Shown: positions 48,264 to 56,094 of the stretch, one piece after another
Numbering within the stretch: position 1 is the first letter of the stretch
Layout: the number at the start of each line of letters is the position of its first letter
Assembly: GCF_004352835.1 (NCBI RefSeq)
Contig: NZ_SJSB01000007.1
Coordinates: forward strand, 62,001 to 126,000
From: Marinomonas flavescens
GTDB taxonomy: Bacteria > Pseudomonadota > Gammaproteobacteria > Pseudomonadales > Marinomonadaceae
DNA length: 64,000 nucleotides
Reading direction: 5' to 3'
Made by a program: the position numbers and the translations under genes
Notes under the pieces: model-generated
What the model saw: only the letters and a program-made list of their open reading frames with translations
Told to the model about the DNA's origin: nothing
Databases searched by the model: none

Positions 48264-49433
48264 TTACGTTACCCTAGGCACGATTCGATACGCTCTCAAA
48301 CGTTCTGTGGTAAACAAGATAACTGCACCTAGAAGCAGTAAAATAATGGGGAAAGAGGCAAAACTAACCAAATTGGCGACCACGCCTAACAAAGGAGGAA
48401 CCGCCATAATCCCCATGTACGCCACCGCCATTGATAAGCTAATAATGGCTTGCGATGCCGCTGAACCAAAGCGCTTAGGCGTCATATGTATAGTATTTGG
48501 ATAAATAGGGGCACAGCCCAAACCAATGAAAATCAAGCCGAGCTTCGCCCACATTGCTGATAAGGGCAACACCAGCATGATGCAGCCCAATAAGATCCCA
48601 ATCCCCCCCAAGCGAACCAAGGTTTCTTCTGGCATTTTTTCCGTTATCGCACCACACACAAACCGCCCTAAAGTAATGCCCATGTAATACATGGCCACCC
48701 AAAATGCCGCGTCGCCCGCAGAGATACTTCGTTGCGTGGTTAAAAAGCTAGCAGCCCACAATCCAGTACCGGATTCTATTGCGCAATAACAAAAAAACAT
48801 CATCAATTGGAGCGGCACGCCGTTCATTTTTAGCACCGCTATATTACCCACAAAAGGCGCGCTCTCGTCGGCTTCACTCGCAGCGTTGAAAAGCATTTTT
48901 TTCCACAAGGGTAAGGCGCTAAACAGCACAATAACCAAAGCAAATTGCGTTATTGCAATGACTTCATAGCCATCTCGCCAGCCATTTTGAAAGGTTAAAT
49001 AGTGCGCCATAATTAGTGGCCCAGTCATCGCCCCCACGCCCCAAAACGAATGCAAGTAGTTCATATGTTTTGCTTTAAAATGCATCGCGACAAAATTATT
49101 TAACGCCGCATCCACCGCCCCAGCACCGATCCCCAACGGCATAGCCAGCAGCACTAGAACCCAAGAGCGCTCAGCAAAGCTAAAGCCCAATAATGCAACA
49201 GCCGTCAGTAACACGCTGATCGCGACGAGTTTTCCAACGCCAACGAAATGAATCATTCGCGTCACCAGCAAGCTCGATATTACCGTGCCAGTGCTGATAA
49301 CCAATGCAACAACACCCGCAAATTCGGGGGACGAATTGAGCGCTTTGCCCATCACAGGCCACGAAGCACCCAATACAGCGTCTGGTAATCCCAGACTAAT
49401 AAACGCCAAATAAATCACACACAGCAACAACAT
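48264..49433 (-). CDS. MFS transporter, YbjJ/FucP-like
   Basis: The 389-residue protein has twelve membrane helices. Early features are SLGLPDAVLGASWPVMG in helix 1 and GIGAGAVDAALNNFVAMHF in helix 4-5, a pattern of the FucP/YbjJ-like MFS group. A sugar or sugar-derivative substrate is likely in this group, but none is shown here. The start codon has no strong ribosome site. The gene is convergent with the glyoxylate regulator. Confidence 0.82.
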   Translation of the reverse strand: MLLLCVIYLAFISLGLPDAVLGASWPVMGKALNSSPEFAGVVALVISTGTVISSLLVTRMIHFVGVGKLVAISVLLTAVALLGFSFAERSWVLVLLAMPLGIGAGAVDAALNNFVAMHFKAKHMNYLHSFWGVGAMTGPLIMAHYLTFQNGWRDGYEVIAITQFALVIVLFSALPLWKKMLFNAASEADESAPFVGNIAVLKMNGVPLQLMMFFCYCAIESGTGLWAASFLTTQRSISAGDAAFWVAMYYMGITLGRFVCGAITEKMPEETLVRLGGIGILLGCIMLVLPLSAMWAKLGLIFIGLGCAPIYPNTIHMTPKRFGSAASQAIISLSMAVAYMGIMAVPPLLGVVANLVSFASFPIILLLLGAVILFTTERLRAYRIVPRVT

Positions 49434-49831
49434 AAAGGCTCAACTCAATTCTATTTTTTAGAACGATACCGTCTAACCTCTGTTATTTATAGGTATCTAC
49501 GCTCTAAAAACAGAATAATTCTACCAACATCCATTTTGTTTTTTTGTGAACGCCAATACCTTGCACAAATTAACCAATCCTAAAGAGGAAGACTGACCCG
49601 TACTCAATGCGTTTTTTTGACAGCAAAGTAATTTAGACAAACTATCAAAAAGTAAAATAATGAGTATTCAACTTAAAAATTGAGATGGTTAAAGACTTTT
49701 TTACAGATAAGTATCTATTTTATTCTCACCTCGATACTAAAATGTCATTTATCCTTCATAAGCTCTATCGAAATAAACCTACAAGTATTAAAATTGCCGT
49801 GAATCCCCTCTTCCCTAGTTAAGGATCTTTC
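49434..49831. other. Intergenic region upstream of the PRPP-synthetase-like gene
   Basis: The 398-bp AT-rich region between two divergent genes must hold the promoters of both. I see no RNA gene, coding remnant or strong repeat. A clear ribosome site, AAGGATC, precedes the gene at 49832. Confidence 0.4.
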
Positions 49832-51046
49832 ATGACGTTGTCTACCGGTCAGCCCGCTAACGTTGTTGTTGTTAGTAACTCTTCCGATAATCCTTTCGCT
49901 ATTGATATTGCTTACGCAATGGGTCAATACGATGACATTGCTGATTTAATTAGCATGAAACAATTCATGAACTCTGAGTTTTGCCCGCGATTTATTTCCG
50001 ACGAAGCAGATTTCGAAAATATTGGCCGTAAACTGAAAGACAAGTCTGTCATTATAGTTAGTACTGGCAGCCATGTGAAAACTCGCCAAGAACTGGCTAT
50101 GTCTAATTTCATTATCGCCAGAGCCGCTAAAGAAAATGGCGCAGCCCGTGTCATCTTAGTGGAACCTGATCTTTTCTACAGTGCACAAGATCGTGGTCCT
50201 CACAAAAGCTTAGGCGAAACCAGTTTTGATCGTGATGTAAAAGACATTAAGAAGTTTGATGGCCAACCTTTTACCGCCAAACTTTACGCACAAATGCTCA
50301 AATTGTCTGGCGTCGATACCGTCATGACGATCCATAATCACTCTGATTCAGTTCAAAAAATCTTCAACGAAGTATTTGAAGGCGATTTTCATAATCTAAT
50401 TCCTTATGAAATTTACGCACATTACTTATTGAACTCAGACATTTTGCACTATGGCAAAGACGGCGAAGGTTTAGTGCTATGTGCGCCAGACAAAGGTGCT
50501 CGCGATTTTGTTAAAGAAATGTACAACACGCTTGGTTTGAGTAAAGCAAAATTCATCATGCTCGACAAAGAGCGCACTGATGAACGCAAAGTAGAAATAA
50601 CACTGCACAAAGAAAGTGAGCACACCTTTGATGGACTAGATGGCGCCAGCATTATCTTGTTTGATGACATGGTTCGCACTGGCTCTACTGTCGTTAAATC
50701 TTGTCAGTTTTTACAACAAATTAATCCACAACGTATGGTATTCGCTGTTTCGCATTTTTATGCCAGCGATGAAGGCCGTGAGCGCATGGCGCATCCTGCG
50801 TTAGGTGAAATTCTAACGCTAAATACGCTACCCACTATTTTGAACCGTGACGAGCAAGGTCGTTTGCGCAAAAAAATGGTCGTGCTAAAAGTGGAAAAAT
50901 GGCTCGCACAAGAGTTGTGCAGTATTCTTGACTTACCTCAAGCGCCAGAAGCAAACCCCTATAAAATAGATATGTCGTCTAAAAACCCTCGTTTCAAACG
51001 CAAAATTTGGTTCAGTGAAGAACTGACTGAACTAAAACCAAAATAG
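49832..51046 (+). CDS. Divergent ribose-phosphate pyrophosphokinase-like protein
   Basis: The 404-residue protein aligns with PRPP synthetase in order but is longer and diverged. DLFYSAQDRG replaces the YFGYARQDR loop, TIHNHSD keeps the His of the active site (His170), CAPDKGA replaces the SPD segment, LDKERTDERK keeps Lys246 and Arg248 of the flexible loop, and ILFDDMVRTGSTV replaces VDDMIDTGGT. In the PRPP loop Asp278 and Asp279 are kept but the third Asp is Arg282. It could make PRPP, use another pentose phosphate, or be regulatory. It is not the housekeeping prs by sequence. Neighbours give no pathway clue. Confidence 0.8.
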   Translation: MTLSTGQPANVVVVSNSSDNPFAIDIAYAMGQYDDIADLISMKQFMNSEFCPRFISDEADFENIGRKLKDKSVIIVSTGSHVKTRQELAMSNFIIARAAKENGAARVILVEPDLFYSAQDRGPHKSLGETSFDRDVKDIKKFDGQPFTAKLYAQMLKLSGVDTVMTIHNHSDSVQKIFNEVFEGDFHNLIPYEIYAHYLLNSDILHYGKDGEGLVLCAPDKGARDFVKEMYNTLGLSKAKFIMLDKERTDERKVEITLHKESEHTFDGLDGASIILFDDMVRTGSTVVKSCQFLQQINPQRMVFAVSHFYASDEGRERMAHPALGEILTLNTLPTILNRDEQGRLRKKMVVLKVEKWLAQELCSILDLPQAPEANPYKIDMSSKNPRFKRKIWFSEELTELKPK

Positions 51047-51055
51047 ATCAGTTTT

Positions 51056-51087
51056 ACCACTCTGCTACCTTCCCTTCGCAGAGTGGT
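51056..51087 (+). terminator. Probable terminator of the PRPP-synthetase-like gene
   Basis: ACCACTCTGC and GCAGAGTGGT form a perfect 10-bp stem with a 12-nt loop, 10 bp after the stop. The T-run is weak, so it may depend on other factors. Confidence 0.5.
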
Positions 51088-51106
51088 TATTACTTAAGGT
51101 TTTTTT

Positions 51107-51562
51107 ATGGATTCGTACGTCACAGATAAAGAAGGTCTCCTCAAGCTTGAAGATCAGCTTTGTTTTGCTCTGTACTCAGCCTCAAGGGCCATTACGAAGC
51201 AATACAAAGTCTTATTGAAAGAAATAGGCGTCACCTACCCTCAATATCTAGCGCTTATGGTGTTATGGCAAAAGGATGGCATTTTGATTCAAGAACTTGC
51301 CAGTGCTCTTGAGCTAGAATCTGCGACGACAACCCCATTGGTACAAAGGCTAGAAAAACTTGAGTTAGTTAAGAGACAAAGAAGCGCGGAAGATGAAAGG
51401 CGTGTTCATATTTTTTTAACCGACAAAGGACGTCAACAGCATCAAAAAGCATTAGAGATTCCTCATGCACTAGGCTGCGCAACAGGCTTAAATGAAGAGA
51501 GAGCCACTCTGTTGATTAATGAAATGAAAAGCATTAAAAGCTTTATCGATGGATCAAGATAA
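51107..51562 (+). CDS. MarR-family regulator, OhrR-like
   Basis: The 151-residue protein fits OhrR, a peroxide-sensing repressor. LEDQLCFALYSASRA places Cys19 at the reactive position, followed by TYPQYLALMVLW, a winged helix with TTTPLVQRLEKL and the wing RQRSAEDERRVHIFL, and ALGCATGL near the end. No ohr peroxidase gene is adjacent. The convergent alpha/beta hydrolase gene carries a palindrome at its promoter that may be its target. Confidence 0.82.
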   Translation: MDSYVTDKEGLLKLEDQLCFALYSASRAITKQYKVLLKEIGVTYPQYLALMVLWQKDGILIQELASALELESATTTPLVQRLEKLELVKRQRSAEDERRVHIFLTDKGRQQHQKALEIPHALGCATGLNEERATLLINEMKSIKSFIDGSR

Positions 51563-51578
51563 CCTGTCTGTTGAAAGC

Positions 51579-51619
51579 AAAAAAAGGTAAAAACGAACCT
51601 GTCGTTTTTACCTTTTTTT
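51579..51619. terminator. Strong bidirectional terminator
   Basis: An 18-bp perfect stem (AAAGGTAAAAACGA inner part) surrounds a 5-nt loop ACCTG. A and T runs lie on the two sides, so it ends the OhrR-like gene and the convergent hydrolase gene. Confidence 0.9.
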
Positions 51620-51642
51620 ATGCGTTTATTATTGCTTGTACG

Positions 51643-52425
51643 CTATTTAATGTGAGCAGCGCTTAAGATAACATCTGCCACTTCTCGCGGTTTTACGAGC
51701 ATAGAAACATGGCTTGTTGGTAGTTCAACCGTAGTCGCCTGTATCTTTTTAGCCTGTCCTCGTAGCACATCAGGTGCAATCATCTGATCGTTACTTGATA
51801 CGATAAACCAACTTGGTTTGGTTTCCCACGCAGCTTTTGTAATACGCTGATCTAGCGTTCTTTTATGTAACTTACCTTGACCAATGGCAATCAGGCGAGC
51901 TTCTTCCACTGGTAAATCAGATGCAAAGTAATTGATTACAGTCTCTTCTGATAACTCTAAAAATCCTTCTTTATCTACTTGAGGATGAGAAAAGCCAGGT
52001 ACCGTAGGTATTTTTTGAACTGCATGTGCTTCATGTAAAATATCGTGCAAGTTTTGCGCGGTAGAAGGCGCAAATGCAGAAACATAAACCAGCGATTGTA
52101 CTTTCTCATCTACGCCCGCTTCTGTAATAACAACGCCTCCCCAAGAGTGCCCGACTAAAACAACAGGCCCTTCTGCTTGTGCAATAGCGCGTTTAGTAAA
52201 AGCAACATCATCATCCAATGAAGTCAAAGGATTCTGTACAGAAATAACCTGCAAACCTTCTGCTCGTAATAATGGAATCACTTTATTCCATGAAGATCCA
52301 TCAGCAAACGCACCATGTACCAACACAACGGTTTTCGCTTTTTGCATTTCTGCTAATGCTTGAGGAGAAGAAAATGCTAGGACAATAGCAAATAGACTAG
52401 TTAATAACATGAAGGGGGTTTTCAT
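51643..52425 (-). CDS. Exported alpha/beta hydrolase
   Basis: From ATG 52425 the protein has 260 residues, with a signal peptide ending near PQALA. VVLVHGAFADGSSW is the oxyanion region, Ser94 in VGHSWGG is the nucleophile and a late His is in PTSHVSML. This group includes small esterases with broad substrates; the true substrate is unknown. The longer ORF begins with GTG and lacks support. An 18-bp palindrome lies 35 bp upstream. Confidence 0.85.
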   Translation of the reverse strand: MKTPFMLLTSLFAIVLAFSSPQALAEMQKAKTVVLVHGAFADGSSWNKVIPLLRAEGLQVISVQNPLTSLDDDVAFTKRAIAQAEGPVVLVGHSWGGVVITEAGVDEKVQSLVYVSAFAPSTAQNLHDILHEAHAVQKIPTVPGFSHPQVDKEGFLELSEETVINYFASDLPVEEARLIAIGQGKLHKRTLDQRITKAAWETKPSWFIVSSNDQMIAPDVLRGQAKKIQATTVELPTSHVSMLVKPREVADVILSAAHIK

Positions 52426-52459
52426 CTTGGGTGCTCTGGTTAGTTGATTGAAACCAGAT

Positions 52460-52477
52460 ATTAGTTTGCACACTAAT
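52460..52477. promoter_or_regulatory. Palindrome upstream of the hydrolase gene
   Basis: ATTAGTTTGCACACTAAT is an 8-of-9 inverted repeat of the MarR operator type. It is in the promoter region of the hydrolase gene, and the nearest MarR-family gene is the convergent OhrR-like one. The link is inference. Confidence 0.5.
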
Positions 52478-52900
52478 TATTAGCAAGCTATTTAATTTTG
52501 TTAATTTATTTAACTCTTGTTTAATCTCCTTAAAAAGGTTTGTTTTTTGTTCAAAAAACACTATGCGGAAGCTAAAAAAAGATCTTCAATAGGAAAAGGA
52601 GAAAGCAAAGGTTTAAAGAAAATAATCCTTTATAAACAAAAAGTTGAATATTTATAGAAGTCGCTTTGAATGTTTTTTAAGATTGGGGGATAACAACGTA
52701 GAATGCAGGATAAAGATCAGAAAATTCTTGACGTAACATCAGAGCTTTATATCGGTTCAACATACTCTAAAATGTAACCAAACAGTTTAAAATAAAAAAT
52801 AGCAGACAAAAAACGTGCAATAAAATAATACTCAATGCTAGCTTCCAACAGCATAAGATCAATTTATTACACGTTTTAAGAAAAATCAGCGTAGGTAGCG
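52478..52900. other. Intergenic region upstream of the hydrolase gene
   Basis: The 423-bp AT-rich region holds only short A and T runs and a weak hairpin around 52536-52560. I see no gene, RNA or remnant in it. Confidence 0.4.
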
Positions 52901-53485
52901 TTAAGAGCGAAAAGTCAGCAGCAGAATATCCTTTACCTTGCGATTAATATCGATATTTGCCGTATCAAAATCTTCTTTTGTCACCTTATACAAAAGTGGC
53001 TGAATGGCTCGCAATTTCTTAATCGCCTGTGGGTCTTCTGTTAACAACACTGCCACATAGGAAAAAGCATCATAATAAGTAGGCGCATTTTTACGCAACG
53101 CATTTAGGTATGAATCAACAGACTCTTCACCAAACACTTGCTTGATCGCCATGATAGCGCCATAAACCACAGTACCTTCGCACAATGATGTACTTTTATG
53201 ACCTTTTTCGCTCGCTGGAAATAAGCCTCGTACCATTTCTTGGATCACATCCGCCAACAACATTACGTCATTGGTAAAGCTGCGCACAGGCATCTGGATC
53301 TTGTATTGGTATGGTGCTTTATCATTCTCAAACAAGGCCATAGGCTTTGCTGAGTCTGCGTTCATTTCAAAACCAACAAACTCCGCTTCTGGTGCTGCCT
53401 CGCCAAATAAAAACTCAACCGCTGGCAACCAAGCGGTTCTTAATTTTTCTAGTTTATTAACCTGTACAGATTGAGCGTCGGACAC
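52901..53485 (-). CDS. Hypothetical protein
   Basis: The 194-residue acidic protein has no signal peptide or membrane helix. It is mostly helical by composition. A segment near the middle, QEMVRGLFPASEKGHKS, and an Ala/Tyr-rich part (YYDAFSYVAVLL) stand out, but I recognise no family. It lies between two long intergenic gaps on the minus strand, which suggests an independent gene. Confidence 0.65.
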   Translation of the reverse strand: MSDAQSVQVNKLEKLRTAWLPAVEFLFGEAAPEAEFVGFEMNADSAKPMALFENDKAPYQYKIQMPVRSFTNDVMLLADVIQEMVRGLFPASEKGHKSTSLCEGTVVYGAIMAIKQVFGEESVDSYLNALRKNAPTYYDAFSYVAVLLTEDPQAIKKLRAIQPLLYKVTKEDFDTANIDINRKVKDILLLTFRS

Positions 53486-53898
53486 AACCTTTTCCTTCTA
53501 AATACTTTCAATAATGTCAGCACGCGACTTAGTTCGCCAGCACGCTTTAGGTAGCCGAAACCTTAACACACTGAAGAAATTTGAGCAGTGAAAAATCCAC
53601 AACTAATAAGGATCAAACTCATCAATAGCCTTGATACAAATCACATTGATAGCAACTGTCAATAACGGCCACTTTCATTTACATATAGAGCATCGGGACT
53701 CACTCCCTATTGATTATTTTGAAATAAAAAACGTTAATAGGAATTCATATCAAGCAAATATAATTGACTTTGACAACATTAAGGCATAATTAAATAACAC
53801 TCTAATAAGTACAAAAATTAACCAGCCTAGCTAGTGTTTTTTCTCATTAGCTTCTTAGAGACCATAAATCTCTATTGCAATTCAACAAGGTCATTCAC
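53486..53898. other. Intergenic region upstream of the MFS/esterase pair
   Basis: The 413-bp region holds divergent promoters for the hypothetical gene and the MFS gene. Apart from short AT-rich runs I see no repeat, RNA or coding remnant. Confidence 0.35.
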
Positions 53899-55077
53899 AT
53901 GAAAAAGTATTTAATCGAGGGAATCTTATTCCTTACTTACGTGCTGTTTGCATTTGCATGGGCAGGCTCAAGCATGATGAGCCCAGAAATCATGAAAACG
54001 TTTGATACTGGAGGCCTAACAATGATTGCAATGGCGACCAACATGATTGCTATTGCTAAAATTGTGGGCAATATTTTCGCCGCTTGGTTTCTTGTAAAAC
54101 TAGGGCCTAAAAACGTATTTACGATGGCTTCTATTTTAGTCATTCTTGGCGGTATGGGGGCGTTTGCCTCCAGCTACAATCTGTACTTACTTTCTCGCTT
54201 AATACTTGGTTTTGGTGGCGCATTGGTCTTAGTTGTTACCGCACCAATCGTAATGAACACTTTTAAAGAGCCCAAAAGCCGTATGGTTGCAAATGCGTTA
54301 AACGCAGATGCATTTAATACTGGGAATTTAATCGCCGTTTTAGGTGTTGGCGCACTTATGACTCTCGCGGGTAGTTGGCAAACCACTATGCTAACAATGG
54401 CTGGTTTAAGTGCGATAGCAATGCTTGTATGGTTATTTGTTGGCACCAATTTCGACATAACAAAAAAAGACGATGGTACATCTGCTCGTGGCTATACGAT
54501 GAAAGAAGGCCTTAAAGAAAAGTTTAATTGGACAATCGCAATCGGCTATTCTGGCCTCCTTTTCTGCTACATATCAGTATTTACTCTATTTCCTAATATT
54601 CCAGGTTTTGCTATTGAATCTAAATACCTCAGCTCTATCATGATTGCGGGTGGAATGATTGGAACCACGGTTGGCGTATTTGTCGTCCCAAAATTTATCC
54701 CTCAGCGTGTTAAAGCTTTACGTTGGTTTGGCCTAGGTATTACTGTTTTTGCTGCAATAGCGGTAACAACCAGTATTCCTAGTTTAGCGATGGCGGCTGG
54801 ATTAATGTGTGGCGTGTGCATGTTCTCACCAATGAGTTCTTTGCTTACCATGATGCAAGAACAATCGGACACTTTCCCTGCTCGAGTAGCCATCGCTGCT
54901 GGTATTTTTTGGTCTGCAGCCTATGTGCTTGAAATGATCTATATGACGATAGCAACCAGTATTGCAGATTCAATGAACAATTCATTAGTCGCTGCATTTA
55001 TCGCCGTGGGTATGTCGAGTACTATTTTCTTATCTAGCTTCTTCCTAAAAGAAACTAACAACAAGCAAACTAATTAA
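53899..55077 (+). CDS. MFS transporter, paired with esterase gene
   Basis: From ATG 53899 (AAGG eight bases upstream; an earlier TTG is not needed) the protein has 392 residues and twelve helices. VLFAFAWAGSSMMSPEIM in helix 1 and YLLSRLILGFGGALVLVV in helix 4 are typical of anion or organic acid uptake MFS proteins. The gene is followed by an esterase 51 bp later, so the pair may import and cleave an ester. Confidence 0.82.
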   Translation: MKKYLIEGILFLTYVLFAFAWAGSSMMSPEIMKTFDTGGLTMIAMATNMIAIAKIVGNIFAAWFLVKLGPKNVFTMASILVILGGMGAFASSYNLYLLSRLILGFGGALVLVVTAPIVMNTFKEPKSRMVANALNADAFNTGNLIAVLGVGALMTLAGSWQTTMLTMAGLSAIAMLVWLFVGTNFDITKKDDGTSARGYTMKEGLKEKFNWTIAIGYSGLLFCYISVFTLFPNIPGFAIESKYLSSIMIAGGMIGTTVGVFVVPKFIPQRVKALRWFGLGITVFAAIAVTTSIPSLAMAAGLMCGVCMFSPMSSLLTMMQEQSDTFPARVAIAAGIFWSAAYVLEMIYMTIATSIADSMNNSLVAAFIAVGMSSTIFLSSFFLKETNNKQTN

Positions 55078-55128
55078 AGCAAAGGATAGCCCCAGGTATT
55101 GTTGGGTTTTCATTTGGAGTGATTCATT

Positions 55129-56094
55129 ATGCGTAGAGTAAGTCCAAAATTACAATCTTGGCTCAATAATTTAAACAATATCACCATACCTACTCTGCTT
55201 GAAAATGGCTTTAAGCCAACGCCTATCAACGCCAGAGAGGGATTAGCCAACTTAACTAAAGCTTTTATCACTGATGTTCAAAATGTCGCTCGCATCACAG
55301 ATGATATAGTAAAAAATGATGAGTATGACGTACCAATACGAATCTATAACCCTGTTCCGGAGCACCCCCTACCCATTCTTATTTTTTGTCATGGTGGTGG
55401 TCATATGTCAGGGTCAGTCACCGTTTATGACCCTATTTGTCGAAAGCTCGCCAATGCCACCCAGCACATTGTTGTATCAATAGAATATAGACTGGCTCCA
55501 GAATGCCGTTACCCAGCAGGCATAAACGACGCCTATGCCGTCACTAAAAATATTTATGACACCTTAGACAATGCTGGTATTCAATACATTTCAACATTAT
55601 CTCTAATCGGCGATTCTGGCGGCGGCGCAATGGTAGCAACCGTGGCGGCCAAAGCACAATTTGATGACCTAGTGTCTATTAACAAGCAAATTCTGATCTA
55701 CCCTAGTCTAGATTACACTATGTCTTGCCCATCAATAGAGCAGAATGCGGAAGGCTATTTACTACAAAAAGATAAGATCGCTTGGTATTTTGATCACTAT
55801 TTTCATAAAGTGGATAATCGTAAAAAAGCCTCCCCCTTACACTGTAACTTTACCTGTAACTTACCTAACACCTTAGTATTTACTGCCGAATTCTGTCCAC
55901 TTAGAGACGAAGGAATGCAATATGTCCAAAAGGTGTTAGACAACGGAGGGTATGCCGAACACATTCATTTTAGTGACATGATCCATACTTTTCTCAATAT
56001 GGAAAATCTCGTTCCTGAAGAATGCAATTCAGTTTATCGCTCAATAACAACATTTTTGCATCAAAGTGATTATCAAAAAACAACAGCGAACTAA
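55129..56094 (+). CDS. Alpha/beta hydrolase, HSL/Aes-type esterase
   Basis: The 321-residue protein belongs to the hormone-sensitive-lipase-like esterases. HGGG at 88-91 is the oxyanion hole, SIEYRLAPECRYPAG the family-specific block, and Ser163 in GDSGGG the nucleophile. The Asp and His are likely in CPLRDEG and the late IHTFLNM. There is no signal peptide, so it acts in the cytoplasm, fitting import of the substrate by the preceding MFS protein. The stop overlaps the convergent gsp gene by 4 bp. Confidence 0.88.
   Translation: MRRVSPKLQSWLNNLNNITIPTLLENGFKPTPINAREGLANLTKAFITDVQNVARITDDIVKNDEYDVPIRIYNPVPEHPLPILIFCHGGGHMSGSVTVYDPICRKLANATQHIVVSIEYRLAPECRYPAGINDAYAVTKNIYDTLDNAGIQYISTLSLIGDSGGGAMVATVAAKAQFDDLVSINKQILIYPSLDYTMSCPSIEQNAEGYLLQKDKIAWYFDHYFHKVDNRKKASPLHCNFTCNLPNTLVFTAEFCPLRDEGMQYVQKVLDNGGYAEHIHFSDMIHTFLNMENLVPEECNSVYRSITTFLHQSDYQKTTAN

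Noticed and set aside
48085-48504. A 139-codon plus-strand frame across the end of the regulator and the MFS gene
   Set aside because: It lies mostly antisense to the MFS gene, has no family likeness and overlaps the 16-bp hairpin.
52901-53485. Assignment of the hypothetical protein to a metallopeptidase family from its QEMVR segment
   Set aside because: The HExxH pattern is absent, so no function can be given.
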